From Comamonas halotolerans (lineage in GTDB: Bacteria; Pseudomonadota; Gammaproteobacteria; Burkholderiales; Burkholderiaceae_C): a stretch of 64,000 nucleotides of DNA. Below are positions 38,741-47,430 of this stretch, piece after piece. The notes beneath the pieces are model-generated. The model did not search any database. It was not told the origin of the DNA and saw only the letters and a list, made by a program, of their open reading frames with translations. Position numbers and translations under genes: made by a program. The DNA is taken from NCBI RefSeq assembly GCF_030162935.1, contig NZ_JASAUZ010000034.1:186001-250000 (forward strand), read 5' to 3'. How positions within the stretch are numbered: the stretch's first letter is position 1; each line of letters starts with the position of its first letter.

Positions 38741-39344
38741 GCATGCCAGTCCACTGCTGTACAAATGCATGGCGAAAGCTGAGAACCCAGGCCAGACGTT
38801 CTGCGCCAAGGCGATGGCCTGCTGCCGTTTGCATGCTCTCAGGCAATGTGGCCAGCTTGACGGCAATGTGATCCAGCGTATAAGAGCTGTCATCCAAGGA
38901 GCGCATCAGTGCCAGAGGATCACTTGGGTGTGCAAGGGCTCGTCCAAGTTGGGCGCCCACGCTGAACATCCGTGCAATACCAACTGGCCCTAGTGCATCA
39001 AGGCGGTCGGCGTCTTGCACGATCCGGGCTTCGATGGTTTCGGGTGGAATACCGGCAGAGAAACTGTGTGCCTCAATGGCATGTGCCACAGCGGCAAGTT
39101 TGTGTTCCGGAAATCCTTGTCCGCGCAAGTCATGCATCGCTTTTTGGGCTGCCAAGCGAGAAGCTTGTGCGCGTTGTGGATGATTTTTGGGCAGATTCAC
39201 GCAGTCGTGCCACATGCACGCTGCGTGCACTACCTGGGCATCAGCCTCGGGGTGTTCTCGCATCAGTATTTGTGCGGTGGCCCAGACGCGTTGCAAGTGC
39301 GTTGCGTCGTGGGCAGGGTCATTCAGACAAGATGGTGGCTGCAT
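38727..39344 (-). CDS. HD domain phosphohydrolase
   Basis: 205 residues. HD metal ligands: His in DPAHDATHLQRVW, the His-Asp pair in CMWHDCVN, and the late Asp in IVQDADRLDALG. This pattern fits small YedJ-type metal-dependent phosphohydrolases. It follows the MocR gene by 15 bases on the same strand, so the two probably share a transcript. Substrate unknown. Confidence 0.88.
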   Translation of the reverse strand: MQPPSCLNDPAHDATHLQRVWATAQILMREHPEADAQVVHAACMWHDCVNLPKNHPQRAQASRLAAQKAMHDLRGQGFPEHKLAAVAHAIEAHSFSAGIPPETIEARIVQDADRLDALGPVGIARMFSVGAQLGRALAHPSDPLALMRSLDDSSYTLDHIAVKLATLPESMQTAAGHRLGAERLAWVLSFRHAFVQQWTGMQKSP

Positions 39345-39359
39345 AGGAGACGCTTGAAA

Positions 39360-40814
39360 CTAAATGAGTTTCCGAAGTTGCTGGGAGGCGGACTCATCCA
39401 CAATGGCTACCGGCAGGCGCAACATGGTGGAGATTTTTTGCTGTGGCGAGAACAAGACGCCGGGTGCCAGCAAAATGCCCTGCGCTGCCACTTTGCGGGC
39501 CAGCATCTCGGTGTCCTGACCTGTATCTACCCAGACAAACATACCTGCCAGCGGCTCCTGGTGCACGTTCCAGCCCAAGGTTTCCACCATGCGCAGACAG
39601 CGGTGGCGAGTGTCATCCAGGCGTTCGCGCAGTCGCTGGACATGCTTGCGAAACTGGCCCTCTGCCAGGATGCGGTGTACCACGCGTTCCCCAAGTTCCG
39701 GACTGGTCAGGCCGCTGAGCAGCTTGGCATCTGTCAATGCACGAATGCGCTCGGGCTGTGCGGCGATATAGCCCACGCGCAGACTGCCAGCCAGTGTTTT
39801 GGAGAAACCACCCACCAAGATGACACGGCGTAATCGGTCCAGAGTGGCCAGCCTTGTGGGGTGCTCCACGAAGTCGGCGTAGGTATCGTCTTCGAGAATC
39901 AAAAAATTGTGTTGTTCTGCCAGACGCAATACGTCATACGCCACGGGCAAACTCAGCCCGAAGCCTGTGGGGTTGTGTACCACCGAGTTGGTGATGAAAA
40001 GCTTGGGCTGGTGGGCATGTGCAAGCTGTTCCAGCACCTGAATATCAGGTCCGTCGCGCAATCGAGGCACAGCTAATACATGCACGCCCATGGAGCGCAG
40101 CAGCCCGTACATTAAAAACCAGGCAGGGTCTTCAACGAGCACGGCATCGCCCGGGCGCAGCATGCTGCGCAATACAAGGTCCATGCCATGGGTGACTCCG
40201 GTCACGGTCATCAGCTCCAGTTCTGGGTCGATGACCAGGCCTTGTGTCATCAGGTGAGCTGCCAGCTGCTGCCGCAAAGGGGCATAGCCTTGGGGTGTTC
40301 CATAGCTCAGCAATTGCATGCCCGCGCTGCGGCCTACGCTGCGAACTGCTGCGTTGAGCATGTCTGGGTCCAGCCAGCTGGCAGGCAGCATACCTGTGCT
40401 GCCATCAAAGCTCACTTCGCTGTACTGGCGAAAGATGCTGCGCAGCAAAAAAGGAGTGTCAAAAGCGGCATCGGGCTCCAGCGTTGGCGCTTGGCGGGTA
40501 CTGCTGCGGCCCATAGGCAAACGCTGCGCATTGACGAAAAAGCCAGCTCCGGGGCGTGAAGTCAGCAACCCTTGCGCGACCAAGCGGTCATAGGCTTGCA
40601 CCACGGTGTCGCGGCTGATGCCAGCGCTATCAGCCAGCTGGCGCACCGACGGCATGCGTGTGCCTGCGCGCAGGCTATGGCTGCTGAGCAGTTGTTGGCA
40701 GTGCGTGACCAGTTGCTCCGCCAATGAAGGGGCGCCAGCTAGGCGTACGGGAGTCCATCCCAAGTCGTTGTGGGGCTGACTGTGTGCCAGAACTGGCTGG
40801 ATGTTTTTTGCCAT
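39360..40814 (-). CDS. MocR/PdxR-type regulator (GntR HTH fused to aminotransferase-like domain)
   Basis: 484 residues. N-terminal GntR winged HTH (LRAGTRMPSVRQLADSAGISRDTVVQAYDRL) and a C-terminal fold-type I aminotransferase domain with PLP lysine in GGFSKTLAGSLRVGY and the Asp/Tyr region ILEDDTYADF. MocR proteins sense PLP adducts or amino acids. It is divergent from a LysE exporter with only 92 bases between starts, where repeated GTATGG elements lie. Probable target: that exporter. Confidence 0.93.
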   Translation of the reverse strand: MAKNIQPVLAHSQPHNDLGWTPVRLAGAPSLAEQLVTHCQQLLSSHSLRAGTRMPSVRQLADSAGISRDTVVQAYDRLVAQGLLTSRPGAGFFVNAQRLPMGRSSTRQAPTLEPDAAFDTPFLLRSIFRQYSEVSFDGSTGMLPASWLDPDMLNAAVRSVGRSAGMQLLSYGTPQGYAPLRQQLAAHLMTQGLVIDPELELMTVTGVTHGMDLVLRSMLRPGDAVLVEDPAWFLMYGLLRSMGVHVLAVPRLRDGPDIQVLEQLAHAHQPKLFITNSVVHNPTGFGLSLPVAYDVLRLAEQHNFLILEDDTYADFVEHPTRLATLDRLRRVILVGGFSKTLAGSLRVGYIAAQPERIRALTDAKLLSGLTSPELGERVVHRILAEGQFRKHVQRLRERLDDTRHRCLRMVETLGWNVHQEPLAGMFVWVDTGQDTEMLARKVAAQGILLAPGVLFSPQQKISTMLRLPVAIVDESASQQLRKLI

Positions 40815-40858
40815 ACAGTGCTTTTATTGATCTGTTTGACCGTATGGTAACTGTATGG
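40811..40858. promoter_or_regulatory. Repeated MocR-type operator elements
   Basis: ACCGTATGG (40839-40847) and ACTGTATGG (40850-40858) are direct repeats with an 11-base period. The exact inverse CCATACAGT lies at 40811-40819, overlapping the MocR start codon. Two direct plus one inverted element is typical of PdxR/TauR/GabR-like regulators. Confidence 0.55.
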
Positions 40859-40906
40859 TTGATGCGGCCTACCATGCAAGCCCAGATTATTTAAAAGGTG
40901 TTGGTG

Positions 40907-41530
40907 ATGAATTCGCTGCTGGCTGTGCCCAATCTTGCCGTGTTGCTGCCTTTGACGATGTTTATTTTTGTCAGTTCCATCACTCCAGGCCCGAACAATG
41001 TGATGCTGACTGCTTCGGGCGCCAACTTTGGCTACCAGCGCACGCTGCCGCATATGCTCGGAATCAGTGTTGGTGCATCGGTACAGTTGTTGTTGGTGGG
41101 AGGTGGCCTGGGCACGGTGTTTGTGCAGTTTCCCCAGTTGTATACGGCGCTGCAATATGTGGGCGCGGCGTACCTGATCTGGCTGGCTTACAAGATCGCC
41201 ACTTCGGGGCGGGCAAACTCGGCCAGTGCATGCAGCAAGCCCTTTGGCTTTTGGCAGGCGGCAGCGTTTCAGTGGGTGAATCCCAAGGTCTGGCTGATGT
41301 CGGTAGGTGTGGTTGCTGCCTACACCAGTGCCCACGCCTACTGGGCCAGCCTGTTGCTGGGCGCAGCGGTGATGCTGGTCGTGAATTTCCCTTGTATCAG
41401 CGTGTGGACCTTGTTTGGCAGCGTGATTGGTCGGTGGCTGCAGTCACCTCGTGCGTTGCACATCTTCAATGGTGTGATGGCGGGGCTGCTGCTGCTGTCG
41501 CTATACCCTTTGTTTGCCAGCGTGCATTAA
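40907..41530 (+). CDS. LysE/RhtB family amino-acid exporter
   Basis: 207 residues, about six TMs. Family hallmark near the N-terminus: FVSSITPGPNNVMLTASGANFGYQRTLPH, then the AYLIWLAYKI segment and FQWVNPKVWLM after the central loop. ATG 40907 is preceded by AAAAGG. GTG or TTG codons just upstream are less likely. Exports an amino acid or analogue across the inner membrane. Control by the divergent MocR is probable. Confidence 0.9.
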   Translation: MNSLLAVPNLAVLLPLTMFIFVSSITPGPNNVMLTASGANFGYQRTLPHMLGISVGASVQLLLVGGGLGTVFVQFPQLYTALQYVGAAYLIWLAYKIATSGRANSASACSKPFGFWQAAAFQWVNPKVWLMSVGVVAAYTSAHAYWASLLLGAAVMLVVNFPCISVWTLFGSVIGRWLQSPRALHIFNGVMAGLLLLSLYPLFASVH

Positions 41531-41599
41531 AAAAGCCGCCGTGCAGGCGGCTCGAGAGTGGGGCACAGCAGCATGCCCCCTCCACCGCAGGGCTTGTTT

Positions 41600-42718
41600 T
41601 CAAGATGCGCTGGAGGTGTCGATATGCGCAATCACCGACATACCCGGACGCAGACGCTGAACCAAAGGCTGGTCGGCATCGAAAGCGATTTTGATGGGGA
41701 GGCGCTGGACCACCTTGGTGAAGTTGCCCGTGGCATTGTCGCCCTTGAGCACGCTGAACTCCGAACCCGTTGCGGGCGCGATCTCTGTCACTGTGCCTGT
41801 GATCTGCGCTCCGTCCAGCGCATCCACCAGCAAGCTGGCATGTTGGCCAATGCGAACATGGGCGGTCTGCGTTTCCTTGAAGTTGGCAATTACCCATTGC
41901 TGAGGGGGCACGACATACAGCATCTGGCTGCCTGCGCTGACATACTGGCCCAGGCGCACGCTGACTTCGCTGACCTGACCATCGCTGGGAGCATGAATGG
42001 TGGTGTTTTCCAGATTGATTTCAGCCTGACGGACTTGGGCTTGGGCCATTTGCACGGCAGCTTTCAGGGCTCCACGATTCACTTCCGTGGCTTTGATGGC
42101 TTCCTGAGCAATTGCGATATCGGCGCTGGCTTTGTCCATATTGGAGCGAGCAAGCTGGGCGGTGGCTTGTGCCTTGTCGCGCTCGTTCAGCGAGACTGCA
42201 CCACGCTCGGCCAGAGTGTTCAAACGCTGCAGTTCAGCCTGCGCGCGCTGAGCTTCTGCACGGGCTGCGCTGAGGCTGGCATATCTGGCTTTCAACGCGG
42301 CTTGGTTTTGCGCCTGCGTCTGTGCGGCGTTGACCAGCTGCGCCTGTGCACTGGCCAACTGTGCCTGGGATTGAGCCAAAGCTGCGGCGTAGCTGCGGGT
42401 GTCAATTTTGACCAGAGGCTGCCCAGCCACCACATGCTCATAGTCTTTAACCAGAACTTCCGTCACATAGCCGTTGACTTGAGGCGCAAGCACAGTGACT
42501 TGTCCGCGCACATAGGCGTTGTCAGTGGAAATATCGCTGGTTTGAAACGGACCAACGTTCCAGGCACGCATCACCAGCAGGATACCTACCGTGGCAATGC
42601 ATAAGGCGATCACTGCGCTGCGTAGCGTGGGGCGCTCTTTTTTTGGGGTGCTGGATGGTGTGGCATCAGCAGTCGTTGGGGCAGCAGGGGTTGAAGGTGT
42701 TGTAGGGGTAGCGTTCAT
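41600..42718 (-). CDS. EmrA/HlyD family membrane-fusion protein
   Basis: 372 residues. One N-terminal TM (AVIALCIATVGILLVMRAW), first biotinyl-lipoyl half (ISTDNAYVRGQVTVLAPQVNGYV), a long helical hairpin rich in Ala/Gln (about 100-215), second lipoyl half (TTIHAPSDGQVSEVSVRLGQYVSAG), then a beta-barrel end. Bridges the MFS pump to an outer-membrane channel. It is third in the TetR-pump operon. No TolC-like gene is in the window. Confidence 0.92.
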   Translation of the reverse strand: MNATPTTPSTPAAPTTADATPSSTPKKERPTLRSAVIALCIATVGILLVMRAWNVGPFQTSDISTDNAYVRGQVTVLAPQVNGYVTEVLVKDYEHVVAGQPLVKIDTRSYAAALAQSQAQLASAQAQLVNAAQTQAQNQAALKARYASLSAARAEAQRAQAELQRLNTLAERGAVSLNERDKAQATAQLARSNMDKASADIAIAQEAIKATEVNRGALKAAVQMAQAQVRQAEINLENTTIHAPSDGQVSEVSVRLGQYVSAGSQMLYVVPPQQWVIANFKETQTAHVRIGQHASLLVDALDGAQITGTVTEIAPATGSEFSVLKGDNATGNFTKVVQRLPIKIAFDADQPLVQRLRPGMSVIAHIDTSSAS

Positions 42719-42769
42719 GGCGATGTTTGTTATGACTTGTTATGTGGAGCCTGAAAAAGTGGGCGACGT

Positions 42770-44512
42770 TCAGCGTGCAACTCCTGGGGCCGCCTGCTCG
42801 TCGTCAGGCGGTGTGGCAGTGTCGGGCTCCATGGCTGCATCCGTGCCTACTTCATGCGGGTTGCTGGCTGTCTGCCGCGCTGCGCGTGCAGCAGCAATTT
42901 TGGTTTGGCCCAGCAGCAAGATGGACCAAAGCAAATACGCCAGCGCTACATAGGCCACAACGCGGAACACATCGTTGTAGGCCAGTACATGTGCTTCACG
43001 ACGCACGATTTGGGCCAGTTGCGTGGTTGCTTGCGCGCTTCGCAAAGTGGGATCACCGATATGTGGCGCCAAAGCTTGCTGGTGGATTTGCAGGCGCTGT
43101 GCCACCTGGGGATGGCTGGGGTCGATTTGTTCCACCAAGGCTGCGGAGTACGCCTGCTGGCGGTAGGTTTCATAGGTGCCCAGAACAGCAGATCCCATCA
43201 AGCCCCCCAGGCTTTGGGTGATGGAGATGGTGAGAATGGCCGTCAGCATGAAGTGCGCGCCGTTTTTGATGCCTTGCGCAACGCCCACCAGCATCAATGG
43301 CCCCATAAAGAGGCCCGAGCCCATGGCCATCAAAAATTGGCTGATGAAAAAATTCTGTGGTCTGTCCAGGCTGGTGCGGCCAAAGTCCATATACGCTCCC
43401 ACGCCCAGCAAGACAATGGCAGCCATCAGCTGAATGCCCACGGTTTGCAGCCCGAAGGTGGCCGACGACAGCACTATGCCCAGCAAGGTGCCTAACAAGA
43501 TCACGGCAAACAGCGGCTGCATTTGATCGGGGGTCATGCCCAGGGTGCGCATCAGGCCCACCACGCCGTAGCTTTGCTCTGTGGTGAGAAAGCGCAGCAC
43601 GATGGCACCTATCACAAAGCGGATGGTGGCGCCCTGGGTGAACCAGCGCGTCAGAAACATCGGATGAGGGCGGTGATGCTCGATGTACAAACCTGCGCTG
43701 AGCAAGCCAATGGCACCAATCAGCAACCAGGCCAGTTCCGGAGCATCGAACCACCAGCGCGTGGTGCCTTGCACCAGCACTGCCACCAGCAGGCCCACTC
43801 CGGGGATGAGCAACGCCATGCTCAGAAAATCAAGCCGCTCGAAAGCTTTGATGTGCACACCGGCAGGTAGCTTGAGCAGTACCACGGCTGCGAACGATAG
43901 CAGCGCCAGGCCCGCTTCAAGCATGTAAAGGTTGTGCCATTGACCATGGTCGAGCAGACTGGGTGAAAGCAGCCATGCCAATGGTGTAGCCAATTGACTG
44001 ATACCTACACCCAGCACCAGCATCTTGAGTACGTAGGTACGTGGAAGCGCTTGCAGCATGTAAAGCGTTCCCAGGGAGGTACAGGCCGCAGCAGCCAGCC
44101 CGCTGGCCCCACGCAGCCACAACAGGCTGCTGCTACTGCCCAGGAAAAGATGCAGCACGCATAGCAAGGCATACAGGCCAAGGCTGATTTCGGTGAACAG
44201 GCGCATGCCATATTGCTGGCGAAACTTGTAGACCAGCAAATTGGCTGTCACATTGAAGGTGACATAGGCGCCGGTGAGCCAGGCAGCTTCCAGCGTGGTC
44301 AAACCCATCTGCCCCTGGATGGTCGGCAAATTGGCGGAAAACAGGGCGTTGCCCAGACCCCCCGTGATACCGACGAGCACCGCCACCAGCGCGTAGCACA
44401 CCCGTTCCAGCGGATGGTGATGCGGCATTGCCGGTGAACCCGGAAGCGCAGGCTTTTCGTGCTCTTCCCAATCAGGAGGGCGGCGCAAATAGATGGTGGG
44501 GGCAGCAGTCAC
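42770..44512 (-). CDS. DHA2 family multidrug MFS transporter (EmrB-like)
   Basis: 580 residues and about 14 TMs, typical of DHA2. TM1 GITGGLGNALFSANLPTI, then TTLEAAWLTGAYVTFNV; the long C-terminal half ends with a TM (VVAYVALAYLLWSILLL) and a polar tail. Start GTG 44512 has a weak Shine-Dalgarno; an internal ATG at 44428 would still keep TM1. The gap to the EmrA-like gene is 51 bases and to the TetR gene 20. Drug or fatty-acid efflux is probable. Confidence 0.92.
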   Translation of the reverse strand: MTAAPTIYLRRPPDWEEHEKPALPGSPAMPHHHPLERVCYALVAVLVGITGGLGNALFSANLPTIQGQMGLTTLEAAWLTGAYVTFNVTANLLVYKFRQQYGMRLFTEISLGLYALLCVLHLFLGSSSSLLWLRGASGLAAAACTSLGTLYMLQALPRTYVLKMLVLGVGISQLATPLAWLLSPSLLDHGQWHNLYMLEAGLALLSFAAVVLLKLPAGVHIKAFERLDFLSMALLIPGVGLLVAVLVQGTTRWWFDAPELAWLLIGAIGLLSAGLYIEHHRPHPMFLTRWFTQGATIRFVIGAIVLRFLTTEQSYGVVGLMRTLGMTPDQMQPLFAVILLGTLLGIVLSSATFGLQTVGIQLMAAIVLLGVGAYMDFGRTSLDRPQNFFISQFLMAMGSGLFMGPLMLVGVAQGIKNGAHFMLTAILTISITQSLGGLMGSAVLGTYETYRQQAYSAALVEQIDPSHPQVAQRLQIHQQALAPHIGDPTLRSAQATTQLAQIVRREAHVLAYNDVFRVVAYVALAYLLWSILLLGQTKIAAARAARQTASNPHEVGTDAAMEPDTATPPDDEQAAPGVAR

Positions 44513-44532
44513 AAATTTTCAGCTTGAAAGCG

Positions 44533-45090
44533 TTAATCAGGGCGAAGACCGCGTCGGATGATTTGCAGCGCTTGCCGTGCCAGACGCAGCCGTTCTGCCT
44601 CGGTGTCGCCACGCAATGCAGCGCCCAACATGCCTGAAAGCAAAGTGATGTCCGAGGTTTGAATGTCCTTGCGGACCAGCCCATGCGCCTGAGCGCGTTG
44701 CAGAGCCGGGGCAAAGATCTTGCGTACCTGCAGGCGTGCGGGTTGGAAGCGTGCGTCATGCATGCTGGTTGTGCGCCAATAGTCCGATATGGCTGGCGAG
44801 CGCACGATGCGTTGCGCCAGATACTCCAGCAAGGTGAAAAACGCTTCGGGTGCATCGGACAGCGATGTGGCCTTGGCTTGCAGGCGCTCCACCGAGCGCT
44901 CCATCAGTGCGAGCAATATGGCGTGACGGTCTGGATATTGACGATACAAGGTGGCTCTACCAACGCCTGCATGTTCCACCACCAGCTCCAGTGGAGCGTT
45001 CACGCCGTGTGTCGTAAATACGGCATCTGCCGCATCCAGCAATTGGGCGCGGCGTGTTTCGGCATCAGGACGTTTGACAGGTGAAGACAT
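44533..45090 (-). CDS. TetR family repressor of the efflux operon
   Basis: 185 residues. N-terminal HTH (RRAQLLDAADAVFTTHGVNAPLELVVEHAGVGRATLYRQYPDR) and an all-helical ligand domain. It is first gene of its own operon with the pump genes. A perfect palindrome stands 14 bases upstream of its ATG, so autoregulation and pump repression are likely. Confidence 0.92.
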   Translation of the reverse strand: MSSPVKRPDAETRRAQLLDAADAVFTTHGVNAPLELVVEHAGVGRATLYRQYPDRHAILLALMERSVERLQAKATSLSDAPEAFFTLLEYLAQRIVRSPAISDYWRTTSMHDARFQPARLQVRKIFAPALQRAQAHGLVRKDIQTSDITLLSGMLGAALRGDTEAERLRLARQALQIIRRGLRPD

Positions 45091-45440
45091 GGATGCAGAG
45101 TATCGGACAAATTTGTCCGTTTATCTGATGCCAGCAGACGCAACCGCGACAGCAGTAAGGTATTGGCATGCAAAGTAGAGGCGAGTGAACAGGCTGCAAA
45201 AATCTGCAGGGTTGAGAGGCGGAGCACGGACGCACAAAAAACTATGGCCTTGTGCAGCCGATGAAGCAGGGGGGCAAGGTTTTATGTGTCAGCAACGCAT
45301 TGCTTGTTTGCTTGAGCGTGCCAAAGGGCCGCTAGCTCCACTGCATAAACCGCAGGTCTGCGGCTGAGAAGAGGCCCGAGGTCGCACTCGGCGCAGAGGT
45401 GCGACGCGGCGAGGCAGCGTTGTATCAGTGGGTGATGAGC
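45091..45440. other. 350-bp stretch between the TetR start and the 45441-46883 gene
   Basis: Contains the TetR operator palindrome and a GTCGCAC / GTGCGAC hairpin at 45381-45405 without a T run. A 60-codon frame at 45185-45367 (GTG start) shows no family likeness and is not called. Confidence 0.5.
45104..45119. promoter_or_regulatory. TetR-type operator palindrome
   Basis: CGGACAAATTTGTCCG is a perfect 16-bp palindrome, 14 bases before the TetR start codon, placed to block the operon promoter. Confidence 0.7.
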
Positions 45441-46883
45441 CTAAGTCTGCCCATGCACTTCAGCAGGCGTATGCGCCTGTATTGCAGTGGGTTTAGGCAA
45501 TTGCGCATACAGCTTGTGCAGTGCATCCATAACTTGTGGTTGCGCACGGCGCATGAAACCTGCTGCGAATTGGTGGAGCAAACGGTTGATTTCCTCGCCA
45601 GCGAGGTGGCAGGTCTGACGTTGCTGTAGTGGAGCGTCTTTCTTGATACGCTGCACACATCGTTGCAGAAGGTAGGTGAGCGTCGCAATGTCGGCACAAC
45701 CCGCAGTCCATGCCAGCCGTGCCAGCTTTGCGGCGTGTTCCGCAGTGTCTGGAGCCAGCACTGCGTTTTCATCTGCCAGCCAATTGCTTAGCTGTGAATC
45801 CAGTTGCTCAGAGAGTGTCTCGGCTGCCTGAAGAAAATCAAGGTCAGGCTCTGTTGGCGGAGTGGATACCTGTTCACCCTGAAGTGTTTCCGCAGGCTGA
45901 ATTGCTGTTGCGCTTTGCAGCCCAGACGGCATCGGTGCCGGAGAGGAAGGTGCATGCTCAGCGACGTCCACGATAGATTCATCAGCGGTGAGTGACTGAT
46001 TGCTGAGTGTTGGTGAGCGGACCACTGGTGCGCAGTGCTGCTGCACCAGGGCAAGCATGGTCGGCAGACTTTGTTCACGTTGTGCTGCAGTCTGCGCAGC
46101 TTGCGCACAAAAATACAGCAAGTCACGCACAAAATTGGCTGCGGCCGTTTCTTGCCCTTTGGCATAACTGGTGTAGTAGGCCAGCAGGCGCGAAGCCTGG
46201 CGCTTGGCGTAGATATCCTGATCCAGCAAGCCATATTCCAGAGCTTGCAGCCAGGCTGCTGCCAACAGCCAAGTGCTGCCATCTTGCGCATGGGCGGCCA
46301 AACCCAGGCTTTGCTGATAAAGCGCGCTGCAAAAAGATGGGTCGCTGGTTCGCAGCAGGCCAAGCACATGCTGATCAATCTGGCTGCGTACTTCACCACA
46401 GGGAGCCAAGGCATTGACCGCAACTGGTGCAGGCAGGGATGTCAGCTCCCAAGGCGTATCCCACAGATCGGCAGGATGCGCCGTGTCTTTGCCACTGAGT
46501 TTGGTCAGTTCCCGGTAACTGGCGAACAGCGCTTGGGACGACGCTGGTGCGCCAGCCTCCATGCTTTGGAGAAACACCAGGGCGTCGCTTGCGGCCCGTT
46601 TCAGCAACTCACCACTGTTCTCGCGCAATGCAGCCTCGTCACCGTTTTGGTCCTGCAAAGGGCCTTGCATGGCACGCATCAGCTTGATCAGGCTGCGCAG
46701 TTCCAGAGCTGCCAGGGACTGGTCGATTTGCCTGAGCAATTCCAAGGCTTGCGAAGCCTGTGCCAAGCCGCGGGGAGGCAGCATCTGCATCAGCTCTTGC
46801 ACCATCGCGGTCAACGGCGGCAGTAACAAAGGGCAGAATTTTTGCGGGGCCTTGGTTGATGGCAAAGGCGCTGTCTCGGTCAT
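45441..46883 (-). CDS. Unrecognised helical protein
   Basis: 480 residues from ATG 46883 (a TTG at 46898 would add five). Largely helical and Ala/Gln/Leu-rich: the start MVQELMQMLPPRGLAQASQALELLRQIDQSL and later LLAYYTSYAKGQETAAANFVRDLLYFCAQ. The middle (about 285-345) is Pro/Ser/Glu-rich and looks disordered. There is a faint likeness to helical N-terminal parts of ChpA/PilL chemosensory proteins, not strong enough to name. No signal peptide or TM. It is second in a pair, 46 bases after the 126-residue gene. Confidence 0.72.
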   Translation of the reverse strand: MTETAPLPSTKAPQKFCPLLLPPLTAMVQELMQMLPPRGLAQASQALELLRQIDQSLAALELRSLIKLMRAMQGPLQDQNGDEAALRENSGELLKRAASDALVFLQSMEAGAPASSQALFASYRELTKLSGKDTAHPADLWDTPWELTSLPAPVAVNALAPCGEVRSQIDQHVLGLLRTSDPSFCSALYQQSLGLAAHAQDGSTWLLAAAWLQALEYGLLDQDIYAKRQASRLLAYYTSYAKGQETAAANFVRDLLYFCAQAAQTAAQREQSLPTMLALVQQHCAPVVRSPTLSNQSLTADESIVDVAEHAPSSPAPMPSGLQSATAIQPAETLQGEQVSTPPTEPDLDFLQAAETLSEQLDSQLSNWLADENAVLAPDTAEHAAKLARLAWTAGCADIATLTYLLQRCVQRIKKDAPLQQRQTCHLAGEEINRLLHQFAAGFMRRAQPQVMDALHKLYAQLPKPTAIQAHTPAEVHGQT

Positions 46884-46929
46884 GGGCGATGCATGCAAGG
46901 GCTGTGGTGTTTAGGTGAGTGCAGGGGAC

Positions 46930-47310
46930 TTATTCGGTGAATTTGCCATTTTCTTTGCGGCGTTGGCGAACACCTTTACGGATGAACAGCTCCACACCAT
47001 CCAGCGTGAGAAATGGCAGGCTCATGTCGGTGCTGATATGGGCCTGCAGGCGCTGGGGTAACGTGTCCAAAACCGCCTGCACCGTGTGGGCGGCTGGTGA
47101 GCTTGTGTCGTGCTGGGTGCTGAGAAAGTCTGCCAAATACGTGCGCATGCCTGTCTCCAGCGCTTCCAGGGTGGCTGGCGCTCCCAGGTATTCAGGCTGA
47201 TTGCTGCCAACAACTTCAGTGCCGTATAGATAACAGCCAATGTAATCACGGAAGGTCTCGCCTACGTTAGGACCTTTGGTGAGTTTGCGCAGAAGATCGG
47301 TGAGCCACAT
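46930..47310 (-). CDS. Small protein of unknown function
   Basis: 126 residues, soluble, mixed alpha/beta, starting MWLTDLLRKLTKGPNVGETF; a basic end (RKGVRQRRKENGKF). No known motif. It precedes the 45441-46883 gene on the same strand and the two probably work together. The coding frame has good length and codon use for the area. Confidence 0.65.
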   Translation of the reverse strand: MWLTDLLRKLTKGPNVGETFRDYIGCYLYGTEVVGSNQPEYLGAPATLEALETGMRTYLADFLSTQHDTSSPAAHTVQAVLDTLPQRLQAHISTDMSLPFLTLDGVELFIRKGVRQRRKENGKFTE

Positions 47311-47430
47311 AACAGCAGGGTTTCATAGTGGGCATCGCAAAAAACAAGAGCAGTTTACGCATGCCAATAAAGGAGTGCAGCCTGAAATGTACTGCAATGC
47401 CTTGTAAAGATGACGTAACCTGCTGCTGAA

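Noticed and set aside
41558-42604. 348-codon plus-strand frame opposite the EmrA-like gene
   Set aside because: Shadow of a clear membrane-fusion protein gene.
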